In this document: one piece after another, positions 7,197-14,245 of the stretch
Layout: every line of letters begins with the position of its first letter
Position numbering within the stretch: the first letter of the stretch is position 1
Position numbers and translations under genes: made by a program
Source of the DNA: a virus
IMG/VR virus record: IMGVR_UViG_3300021961_000794
Coordinates: 1 to 20,507 of that record
Length of the DNA stretch: 20,507 bases
Reading direction: 5' to 3' (one strand)
Notes under the pieces: generated by a model
Database searches by the model: none
The model's input: the letters and a program-made list of their open reading frames with translations, nothing else
What the model was told of the DNA's origin: nothing

Positions 7197-7507
7197 TGGC
7201 TGTTGAGACCGCTGACGATCTGGCGATTTTTGTGAGTGTCGATGATTTCGGCACCGCTGCGACTTATACGCCTTTCGGCGGTTCGGCCTCGACGGTCAAC
7301 GGCATATTCGACAACGACATCGTGGAAGTGGATGCTGGCGGGAACATTCCGATGGCGATCCGCCAGCCGCGCTTTTTGTGTCGCACTCAAGACATCTCGA
7401 ACGCTGTCGATGGCGATGCGATGACGGTTAATTCGACCAACTACACGATCCGCGTAGTGGATCACGATGGAACTGGAATGACAACTTTAGTTCTGGAGAA
7501 GAACTAA
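7196..7507 (+). CDS. Putative head-tail joining protein, FII-like
   Basis: A 103-aa beta-rich protein. It begins MAVETADDLAIFVSVDDFG, then has a TYTPFGGSASTVNGIFDND segment and ends in IRVVDHDGTGMTTLVLEKN. This pattern of a short barrel with an IFDN motif and a late IRV..DGTG..TLxLE strand is typical of lambda gpFII-like attachment proteins, which cap the filled head to receive the tail. Length (lambda gpFII is 117 aa) and position between capsid and tail terminator fit. It overlaps the previous stop by one base, and the next ATG follows its stop directly, so translation is probably coupled. Confidence 0.7.
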   Translation: MAVETADDLAIFVSVDDFGTAATYTPFGGSASTVNGIFDNDIVEVDAGGNIPMAIRQPRFLCRTQDISNAVDGDAMTVNSTNYTIRVVDHDGTGMTTLVLEKN

Positions 7508-7948
7508 ATGGCGCACGTTCGAAAGTTGATCCGAGACAATATCGAAACCACACTCACGGGCCTCACGACTACGGGAACCAATGTTTTCGCGTCGAGGGTT
7601 TATCCAATACAAAGCGCGAGGATGCCTGGCCTTTGTATCTACACCTCGAGCGAGCAAGTTGAGGCTCTCACGATTAAGCCGCCGCGTGGTCTCATCCGCT
7701 CGCTCGAGGTGTCAGTTGAGGCATATGTCGAGAGTTCGGTCGCGGATGATGTCCTCGATGGTATCGCGGCGGAGATCGAATCGGCGATGGCGACTGACAT
7801 CACGCGAGGCGGCAACGCAAAGGACACGAAACTCAGATCGTTCGATGCGGAGTTTGCTGGAGAGGGTGAAAAGCCTGTTGTCGTGGGTCGCTTTATCTAC
7901 GAAATCCTGTATTCTACAACCGAGGCGGACGCCGAAACAGTTTACTAA
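7508..7948 (+). CDS. Putative tail terminator protein, gpU-like
   Basis: A 146-aa protein with an N-terminal helix (VRKLIRDNIETTLTGL), a strand followed by PIQSARMPGLCIYTS, and a long helical segment DDVLDGIAAEIESAMATD before closing strands. The order helix, RxxP..PGLCIY, Leu-rich strand EVSVEAYVE, helix, then VVGRFIYEILY matches the gpU/Z-type proteins that stop tail tube growth and join tail to head (lambda gpU is 131 aa). GGAGAAG upstream supports the ATG, which abuts the preceding stop. The assignment rests on fold pattern and position only. Confidence 0.7.
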   Translation: MAHVRKLIRDNIETTLTGLTTTGTNVFASRVYPIQSARMPGLCIYTSSEQVEALTIKPPRGLIRSLEVSVEAYVESSVADDVLDGIAAEIESAMATDITRGGNAKDTKLRSFDAEFAGEGEKPVVVGRFIYEILYSTTEADAETVY

Positions 7949-7961
7949 AGGAGGTCCGATA

Positions 7962-8141
7962 ATGGCAAAACGGATTCAAGTATTCCCACCGAACGGCGGC
8001 GAGCCGATCGAAATCTGGGATCAAGACTTGGCCTCGATGGAGGCTAAGGGATGGCGAACGGAGACCCCGCGCTCATCCAAACCAAAAGCAACCAAAGCGA
8101 AAGCCGAGGTCGCAGAAACCGAAACCCCAAAAGAGGAATAA
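7962..8141 (+). CDS. Small lysine-rich protein before the tail tube gene, unknown function
   Basis: A 59-aa protein with the best ribosome binding site in the window (AAAGGAGG, 7947-7954). The first about 37 residues (MAKRIQVFPPNGG, then EIWDQDLASMEAKGW) form a small ordered part, and the remainder is an Ala/Lys/Glu tail likely to be disordered. I do not recognise a family. It sits between tail terminator and tail tube, where many phages keep short accessory proteins. The LASM helix and basic tail recall the product at 6987-7196, so the two could be distant relatives, though the similarity is short. Confidence 0.7.
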   Translation: MAKRIQVFPPNGGEPIEIWDQDLASMEAKGWRTETPRSSKPKATKAKAEVAETETPKEE

Positions 8142-8144
8142 GCT

Positions 8145-8537
8145 ATGGCTACTTTTGCAGGAAGCGGGGGCGTTATCAAAATCGGCAGCAACGCAGTTGC
8201 CGAGGTTCGCTCCTATTCGATCGACGAAAACATGGACACCCTAGAGGACACGGCCATGGGGGATACGTCCCGAACATACAAGGCGTCCCTCAAGACGTTC
8301 TCGGGTTCGGCTGATGTGTTCTTTGACGACACTGACACAACGGGCCAAGGCGGTCTGACTGTCGGTTCTACTGGCACCATTTCGATCCTGATGGAAGGCG
8401 ACACTACTGGCGATCATAGCCTGTCGGGTTCGATCCTTGTAACTGGTCGCACGATCACCGCCTCTTTCGATGGCATGGTCGAGGCATCGATCACGTTCCA
8501 GGGAACGGGTGCGCTGACTGAAGGCACTGTTGCCTAA
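8145..8537 (+). CDS. Major tail tube protein
   Basis: A 130-aa beta-rich protein that would polymerise into the tail tube. Features typical of tube proteins are the opening FAGSGGVIKIGSNAVAEVRS, a Ser/Thr/Gly/Asp-rich body with a DTAMGDTSRTYKASLKTFSG segment (the conserved tube pattern of a -T-- loop followed by a SGSADVFFDDTD strand), and a closing ASITFQGTGALTEG strand. The ribosome binding site GAGGAA lies in the end of the previous gene, with three bases between stop and start. Position before the tail chaperone pair matches siphophage order. Codon choice is nearer the capsid gene than its neighbours, consistent with high expression. Confidence 0.85.
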   Translation: MATFAGSGGVIKIGSNAVAEVRSYSIDENMDTLEDTAMGDTSRTYKASLKTFSGSADVFFDDTDTTGQGGLTVGSTGTISILMEGDTTGDHSLSGSILVTGRTITASFDGMVEASITFQGTGALTEGTVA

Positions 8538-8553
8538 ACGCTAGGAGAAGAAG

Positions 8554-8919
8554 ATGGCGGCTAATTCTAAATCCTCGGGCCTAAGCGCGATCGAACGCGC
8601 GAAGGCTCATTACCTAAATCAGCCCATTCGGGAGATCACAGTTCCCGAGTGGGCTGACGAAGATGGAAATCCTTTTGTCTTTTATGCGCGACCTTTCACG
8701 CTGCAAGATCAAGGAAAACTCCAGTTCGCGGTCAAGAACCAATCCGAGGCGGATGCTCTCGCCGAGGTTCTGATTATGAAAGCGATCGACGCTGACGGGA
8801 ACAAGGTGTTCAGCGTGGGCGACAAACAAACGCTGCGAGGTTCGGTCGATGCGAACATCCTCGCGCGGGTCGCGAATCAGATCATGGGAGGCAACTCCGA
8901 GGAACTGGAAAAAAACTAA
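8554..8919 (+). CDS. Tail assembly chaperone, short form (gpG-like)
   Basis: A 121-aa protein in the chaperone slot between tail tube and tape measure. It should coat the tape measure and recruit tube subunits, as lambda gpG does. The sequence has a helical start (SAIERAKAHYLNQP), a strand section with WADEDGNPFVFYARPFTLQDQG (a pattern of gpG-type chaperones that handle tail tube and tape measure), then helices rich in Ala, Asp and Glu. TAGGAG precedes the start. The stop codon comes directly after a canonical -1 slippery heptamer, so a fraction of ribosomes should make the longer form listed separately. Confidence 0.8.
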   Translation: MAANSKSSGLSAIERAKAHYLNQPIREITVPEWADEDGNPFVFYARPFTLQDQGKLQFAVKNQSEADALAEVLIMKAIDADGNKVFSVGDKQTLRGSVDANILARVANQIMGGNSEELEKN

Positions 8920-9119
8920 GGGGGAGCGAGGAACGGCAGTTCAAGTTTTTTCTCGCTGAGAAACTGGGCAAAACGGTCGAGCAACTCGAAACCGAAATGT
9001 CTGTTGATGAATTTTTGGAATGGTCGGTGTATATTCAAGTCATATCCGATCGACAAAAACAGGCGATGAAAAAACATGGCAACAACCAGGCTCGAAACCC
9101 GCCTCACCGCAAGAGATGA
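8554..9119 (+). CDS. Tail assembly chaperone, long form by -1 frameshift (gpGT-like)
   Basis: Predicted fusion of 188 aa: 121 codons of the short form, slippage at 8910-8916, then 67 codons in the -1 frame (re-reading base 8916 as the start of a CTA codon) to a TGA at 9117-9119. The extension, beginning LRGSEERQFKFFLAEKLGKT and including the EFLEWSVYIQVISDRQKQAM segment, is charged and helical and ends in a basic Asn/Arg-rich tail. It looks like the gpT part of lambda gpGT, with a typical W-S/A..Y motif. No start codon with its own ribosome binding site is visible for this frame. It overlaps the tape measure start (9076) by 44 nt. Depends on frameshifting, which is inferred. Confidence 0.8.
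8899..8916 (+). promoter_or_regulatory. Programmed -1 ribosomal frameshift site
   Basis: Slippery heptamer A AAA AAC (8910-8916) in the correct phase of the short chaperone frame, immediately before its TAA (8917-8919). A Shine-Dalgarno-like GAGGAA (8899-8904) lies a few bases upstream, as with the stimulatory element of E. coli dnaX. A long open -1 frame follows. Confidence 0.85.
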
Positions 9120-11868
9120 AACCGCTCGCGCGTTTCGCACACTCCAAGGCAGTCTAAACACTGTCAATGCCGCGTTTTCGCGCGTGGCTAAGGTCGCGGC
9201 TGGCTTGGGTGTCGTTTTCGGTGGCTTGTTCGTTCGAGACTTGATCTCGGTCAACAGAGAGTTTCAGAGCCTTAAAGCCTCGCTCATTACCTTCACGGGG
9301 TCGGTGGAGAATGCGGACGGAGCGTTCCGCATTCTTCGCGACTTCGCCAGCAAGACGCCTTTTTCGCTGCAAGAGGTGGTCACATCTTTCAACATCTTGG
9401 TTTCGCGCGGCATCCGTCCGACTGAGGAACAACTTTCGTCCTTCGCGGACATAGCGGGCGGCACATCGAAATCGATCGAGCAATTCGCCGAAGCGGTGGC
9501 GGATGCTTCTGTCGGCGAGTTCGAACGCCTCAAAGAGTTTGGCATTCGCGCCTCGAAAGAGGGGAACAAACTCACCCTGTCGATGGGTGACTACACCAAG
9601 ACCATCAACAACGATTCCGCTTCGATCTTGGCGGCACTGCAAGAGATTGGGCAACTAAAATTCGCGGGCGGCGCAATTCGCCAAGCCGAAACCCTTGGCG
9701 GCTCGATCACCAACTTGCGCGATAGTTTCGATGCCTTTCTTTACGCAATCGGTGAGGCTGGATTCGCTGGCGAACTTTCGAAGGCGGTTCGCATCCTCAC
9801 ATCGATGATCTCGGGCAACGATGATCTCGCCAAATCAATTTCGAATCGACTGAACACTGCCCTCTATGCCGCTGTCGCTGCGATTCGTTTTGTGGTGGAT
9901 AACCTCGACACGCTCTTAATGGCATTCAAGGTCGCCTTTGCGGTGGCGGTTATAAGTCGAATCTTGACTGTGGGAAAAGCCTTTATCGATTTCGGAAAGG
10001 CTGTTGCAAAGAGCCAACTGGCGGTCACGGTTTTCAGCGCAATTATGCAAAAAGTATCGACTAGGATGAAACTCGGCGCGGCGGGTTTTCTTCTTAGCAC
10101 GGCAGCATTGATCGAATTTAGCGATGAGATTCGAGGCTTCCTCGGCGATCTAGTCGATACGATCGACCTCACTGGCGCACTTGATCGAGTGTTCGGAACT
10201 CTCGGCCTATCAACTGAATCGCTCGAGAGCCGATTCAATGAATTGGCCTCTGAACTTGATGGGACTGATACGGAGTTCGTTAAAAACAACAATTCGATCC
10301 TCGATTTCCTTCCGACAATGGATGGCGCGGGGAGTTCAATTTCTAACACGACTGACGCCGCCTCAGAGTTGCGTCGAGCCTTGGATGACATCAAAAAGAC
10401 GATCGATCCTGTTGGTGTCGCTCTCAAAGGTCTTGCCGCTGAGAACACTTTGCTCAAAAGAGCGGTCGCCGATGGCACGATGACACAAGAAGATGCGATT
10501 AGTGTTCTCAATCGTTTGACCAGACAGGCGCTCGGCCTCGATGACACGATGGGCGAACTCCAAGATCAACAACTCAAGGTCGAGGCGGCTTTCAAGGCTG
10601 GCGTGATCTCTGGCGCGGAATATGAAAAAGCGATCTCTGACATTCGCAGCGGGATCATCGACTATCGCGCGGAAACCGAAAAGACCTTTGGTGCGGGTGC
10701 GATCCGAGGGATCAAGAACTACTATCAATCGATCTCGGACAACGCCGCGAACGCTACCGATTTTGTGTCTGACGCATTCGGATCGCTCGAGTCCTCGCTC
10801 TCGGATTTCTTCTATACTGGGAAATTCGATTTCCAGACTTTCACGAACGCGATTAAGAAGGGTCTCGCCGACCTCGCCGCAAAGGCGGTCGTCACGGTAG
10901 GCTTGAACTTTCTGGGCAAGATATTCCCTGGCCTTCAGTTCGCCGATGGTGGTCTTGTCCCTGGGTCGGGTGGACCTAGAGCCGATGACGTTCTCGCACG
11001 GGTTTCGTCGGGCGAATATGTCATCAAAGCCTCGAGCGTTAGCAAGTTCGGCTCGGGTTTCTTCGATGCCATAAACGCGGGGCAGATGCCGAACACTGGT
11101 GGCGGCGGATTTTCGATCGATGCTGGCGTGATGGAGGGCGTGACTCAAGGTTTCGGCTTTGGCGGTTTCTTGAAAGACCTTTGGGAGGGCATCACCAACA
11201 CGATCAAAAACATCCTCAATGGTATTTTCAACACGATCAAAAACATCGTCGGCGCGATCACCAACGCGGTGAAAGGCTTGGTCTCCGCGATTATGAGCGG
11301 CGACATCCTTAGCATTGCCGCCTTCGCTCTGCCGTTCATTCTCCCTGGCGTGGGGTCGGCAATCGCTGGGAATCTGGCGGCTGGTAGCGGCTTGATCGGA
11401 TCGATCAGCGGCGGCATTTCTAGTGCGTTCGCTGGTGGCATCCTCGGCGCTGGAAACCTCTCCGCGATCGCCACATCGGTCGGCATCGAGTTCGCGAAAG
11501 GCGCGGTCATCGATGGCTTGACCGAGGCAATCACGACCCAGGTTCTCAAGATCACTGGCAACATGGCCCTCTCTGGCGGCGCTTATGAGGCAGATCGCTC
11601 CGAACGCTTCGGGAAGCTATATAGCGATGCCGCGCCATATTTGGCGGGGATGACGGGTTCGCGCTTCAATGCTGGCGACAATGTTCGCGTGGGAGAGCGT
11701 GGCGAGGAACTCCTGATCCCTGGGCGGAACGGTATGGTCGCGCCGATCAAGGGTTCCGCTAACGACCTCATCGATGTCGTGAAAGATATGAAGGAGGAGA
11801 TCGTTCTCCTCCGCCGCCAGATGAGCCGCGTGATCGCTGGCGGTCAACTTGTGGGGGCGCGTTCGTAA
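9076..11868 (+). CDS. Tail tape measure protein
   Basis: Sets tail length and is ejected with the DNA; 930 aa. The N-terminus shows the usual tape-measure pattern (ARDETARAFRTLQGSL, then FASKTPFSLQEVVTSF, and a GEFERLKEFGIRASKEG segment within about residues 100-170). Hydrophobic stretches lie about residues 275-300 and in the Ala/Gly-rich C-terminal third (about 730-830). A short tandem unit with NTIKNI repeated 11 residues apart is near residue 710. Near the C-terminal third are GGPRADDVLARVSSGEYVI and later VGERGEELLIPG, motifs often seen at the ends of tape measures. The gene starts inside the chaperone -1 frame. Confidence 0.93.
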   Translation: MATTRLETRLTARDETARAFRTLQGSLNTVNAAFSRVAKVAAGLGVVFGGLFVRDLISVNREFQSLKASLITFTGSVENADGAFRILRDFASKTPFSLQEVVTSFNILVSRGIRPTEEQLSSFADIAGGTSKSIEQFAEAVADASVGEFERLKEFGIRASKEGNKLTLSMGDYTKTINNDSASILAALQEIGQLKFAGGAIRQAETLGGSITNLRDSFDAFLYAIGEAGFAGELSKAVRILTSMISGNDDLAKSISNRLNTALYAAVAAIRFVVDNLDTLLMAFKVAFAVAVISRILTVGKAFIDFGKAVAKSQLAVTVFSAIMQKVSTRMKLGAAGFLLSTAALIEFSDEIRGFLGDLVDTIDLTGALDRVFGTLGLSTESLESRFNELASELDGTDTEFVKNNNSILDFLPTMDGAGSSISNTTDAASELRRALDDIKKTIDPVGVALKGLAAENTLLKRAVADGTMTQEDAISVLNRLTRQALGLDDTMGELQDQQLKVEAAFKAGVISGAEYEKAISDIRSGIIDYRAETEKTFGAGAIRGIKNYYQSISDNAANATDFVSDAFGSLESSLSDFFYTGKFDFQTFTNAIKKGLADLAAKAVVTVGLNFLGKIFPGLQFADGGLVPGSGGPRADDVLARVSSGEYVIKASSVSKFGSGFFDAINAGQMPNTGGGGFSIDAGVMEGVTQGFGFGGFLKDLWEGITNTIKNILNGIFNTIKNIVGAITNAVKGLVSAIMSGDILSIAAFALPFILPGVGSAIAGNLAAGSGLIGSISGGISSAFAGGILGAGNLSAIATSVGIEFAKGAVIDGLTEAITTQVLKITGNMALSGGAYEADRSERFGKLYSDAAPYLAGMTGSRFNAGDNVRVGERGEELLIPGRNGMVAPIKGSANDLIDVVKDMKEEIVLLRRQMSRVIAGGQLVGARS
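11196..11247 (+). repeat. Short tandem repeat in the tape measure gene
   Basis: Nineteen identical bases (CAACACGATCAAAAACATC) at 11196-11214 and 11229-11247, 33 bases apart, encoding two NTIKNI units 11 residues apart in the hydrophobic-rich part of the tape measure. Tape measure length can change by gain or loss of such units. Confidence 0.7.
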
Positions 11869-13374
11869 ATGGTCGCAACAACCCTCGCCGATCTGGTCGC
11901 TGATCCATATGCCAAAAAGAAATATCTGGTCATCCTCAAGGCTTACAACTTAGACACCTCGAGCGAGATCACCCTTTACTATTCGGGCGAGGGTTTCATC
12001 ACCGAGCCAACCGATACGCCAGCGAATACTTTGTTCGAGCCGCGCTTGGTCGAGCCGATCTCATTCTCGAGATCGATGTTCGGATCGGGTCGGATCGGGG
12101 GGTATTCGGTCCCTGGATATGGGGAACTTATCCTGACGAACGCCGATGGCGGTCTCGATGCGCTTGCCCAATATGGATGGGATGGTCGATCGGTCGAGGT
12201 GAAGGTCGGCGAAGGCGGCGCGGATTATCAGTATTATTTCACGATCTTCACGGGCCAGGCTAAGCCGGTCGAGTTCGATGACGTATTCATTCGCGTGATC
12301 CTCCGAGACGATCAAAACGATTTCGAGCGAGACTATCCCGAAACGCTATATGCTGGCACTGGTGGCAATGAAGGATCGAGCGAACTCGAGGGTAGACCAA
12401 AACCTCACTGCTATGGACAGGTCTACAATATCGAGCCTGTGTTGGTCGATGCGACGAACCTCGTTTATCAGGTCCATGATGGCGCGATCCAAGCGATCGA
12501 TGCTGTCTATCAAAACGGGATCGCTCTGACCCCGACAACCGACTACACGGTCGATCTGACAAATGGGCGGTTCACTTTAGTCTCAACGCCTACTGGGGTT
12601 ATAACGGCGGATGTGAAGGGTTCCAAGCCGAGCGGGACTTACATCACAACGGTGGCGGATATTGTCCAGCACATCGTCGAGGAACACGCTGGTTTCACAT
12701 ATCCAAGCGATTTTGATACGGCATCTTTCTCCGCGCTCAATACGTCGAACTCCTCAACTGTCGGCTTATATGACACCGAGACCACAACGATCGCCGATGT
12801 CCTCGATCGCCTCATCAACACGATCGGCGGATTCTATGGGTTCGACCGCGATGGCAAGTTCCAGGTCGGTCGCGTTGAACTTGCCAGCGGCACAGCAGAT
12901 GCAGAGTTCGATAGCACAACGATCATCGAGATCACGCGCTTGGCATCGGCAATCCCGAACTTTCAAACGCGCGTGGGTTACAAAAAGAACTATCGACCGA
13001 TGAGCGAAACCGAACTCGATGCCTCGGTGTCATCGGCTCGACGGGATTTCCTTACACGCGATGGCGGTCTATCGATCGACACAGATTCGGCGATTTTAAC
13101 CGCATATCCAAACGCAACGGCGCTGATGGTCGATGCCTTGTTTTCTGGCTCATCGGCGGCGGCAACCGAAGCCTCGAGGCTTTTGACGATCTACAAGACG
13201 CAGCGAGACGTTTATCGAATCTTGGTGAAAACTCAGCCGTATGTTCTCAAGTTGAACGATGTGGTGAAAATCACTTTCAACCGCTATAATCTTGGAAGCG
13301 GCAAGCTGTTCCGCGTGATCTCGATCGTCGAGGACGCTGCGAACAACGAGGTCGAACTGGAACTTTGGGGATGA
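11869..13374 (+). CDS. Tail tip / hub-like structural protein
   Basis: A 501-aa protein starting directly after the tape measure stop, in the position of tail tip and hub proteins. It is almost wholly beta-rich. Early segments (TLYYSGEGFITEPTDTPA and FGSGRIGGYSVPGYGELILT) and the middle (KPHCYGQVYNIEPVLVD) lack a motif I can tie to a named catalytic domain. The Asp, Ser, Thr and Gly-rich middle and a C-terminal half with KNYRPMSE and VRILVKTQ-like strands could serve as a tip protein that joins the tube to the fibre. I do not recognise a named family with certainty. No strong ribosome binding site is seen, so coupling to the tape measure is likely. Confidence 0.6.
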   Translation: MVATTLADLVADPYAKKKYLVILKAYNLDTSSEITLYYSGEGFITEPTDTPANTLFEPRLVEPISFSRSMFGSGRIGGYSVPGYGELILTNADGGLDALAQYGWDGRSVEVKVGEGGADYQYYFTIFTGQAKPVEFDDVFIRVILRDDQNDFERDYPETLYAGTGGNEGSSELEGRPKPHCYGQVYNIEPVLVDATNLVYQVHDGAIQAIDAVYQNGIALTPTTDYTVDLTNGRFTLVSTPTGVITADVKGSKPSGTYITTVADIVQHIVEEHAGFTYPSDFDTASFSALNTSNSSTVGLYDTETTTIADVLDRLINTIGGFYGFDRDGKFQVGRVELASGTADAEFDSTTIIEITRLASAIPNFQTRVGYKKNYRPMSETELDASVSSARRDFLTRDGGLSIDTDSAILTAYPNATALMVDALFSGSSAAATEASRLLTIYKTQRDVYRILVKTQPYVLKLNDVVKITFNRYNLGSGKLFRVISIVEDAANNEVELELWG

Positions 13375-13378
13375 TGTG

Positions 13379-14233
13379 ATGGCTCGAAACATTATTATTT
13401 CCTCGACAAATTATGTCGATGCAGCGACCTCGATCACCGCCGATGATGAGGTCGCAAGCCTTCCTGTCGAGAACTTACAAGATCGGCAGATCGTGAGAGT
13501 CTGGCGCAACACTCAGACCACCGCTCAGATCGATGTCGATTTCGGATCGGCGAAGATCGTCGATTTTGCGGCAATCATCAAACACAATTTCTCGCAATAT
13601 GCCACAATCCGCTGGCGGTTCTCGAATGCCTCGGATTTCTCGACCACTGTTTACGATAGCGGCGCGGTCGATGCTTGGCCTGTCGTCGAGGAGTTCGGAA
13701 CGCTTCCCTGGGGCGTCTTTCAATGGGGCGGCTACCTCAACCCCGAGGTGGCGGCGGCTTATACGATCTCGAGTTTCTTGGTCCTCGATGCGGTCGTGGC
13801 GGCTCGATATATGCGGGTCGATGTCTCTGACCCGACGAACTCCTCTGGTTATCTCCAAGCGGGTCGCCTGATCTCTGGGCCTTCCTACAAGCCCTCGATT
13901 AACTATGCCAACGGAGTTGAGTTCGAGTTCATCGATCAATCGCGGATCACGAAATCGCGAGGCGGTCAAACCTTTGTGGATGAGGTCGAACGCTTCCGCC
14001 GCATGAGATTCGAACTCATCAATCTCCCCGAGGCGGAAATTTTCGGGAACATCTTTAACCAGATCGATCGCCTTCGCGGTATCGCGCAAGACATTCTTGT
14101 CATTCCGCAGCCCGATGATCCGACAACGTGGATCACGCAAAACATCTATGGTAGAATCGCGCAAACGGGTCCGATCGTGAACTCGGCTCTCGACTATTAT
14201 TCTCGGCTCATCGAGGTCGAGGAACTTATCTAA
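13379..14233 (+). CDS. Tail tip accessory protein, probable beta-sandwich
   Basis: A 284-aa protein, beta-rich, beginning MARNIIISSTNYVDAATSI. An in-frame GTG at 13376 is an alternative start. The region about 45-165 (DFGSAKIVDFAAIIKHNF, then a segment with strands and AARYMRVDVSD) has the order of a discoidin or galactose-binding-like sandwich: a buried W, I and F pattern followed by RYxRVxV. Such domains occur in tail tip proteins that may bind host surface sugar. The C-terminal part (FGNIFNQIDRLRGIAQDIL) is helical. It overlaps or abuts the upstream stop and precedes the fibre gene by 12 bases. The sugar-binding idea is inference only. Confidence 0.6.
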   Translation: MARNIIISSTNYVDAATSITADDEVASLPVENLQDRQIVRVWRNTQTTAQIDVDFGSAKIVDFAAIIKHNFSQYATIRWRFSNASDFSTTVYDSGAVDAWPVVEEFGTLPWGVFQWGGYLNPEVAAAYTISSFLVLDAVVAARYMRVDVSDPTNSSGYLQAGRLISGPSYKPSINYANGVEFEFIDQSRITKSRGGQTFVDEVERFRRMRFELINLPEAEIFGNIFNQIDRLRGIAQDILVIPQPDDPTTWITQNIYGRIAQTGPIVNSALDYYSRLIEVEELI

Positions 14234-14245
14234 GAGGAACGCACA

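Noticed and set aside
9864-10547. Minus-strand open frame of 227 codons
   Set aside because: It is antisense to the tape measure with Ser/Arg-rich composition typical of reversed GC-rich coding sequence.
13475-14164. Minus-strand open frame of 229 codons
   Set aside because: It is antisense to the tail-tip accessory gene with Asp/Arg/Ile-rich shadow composition and no motif.
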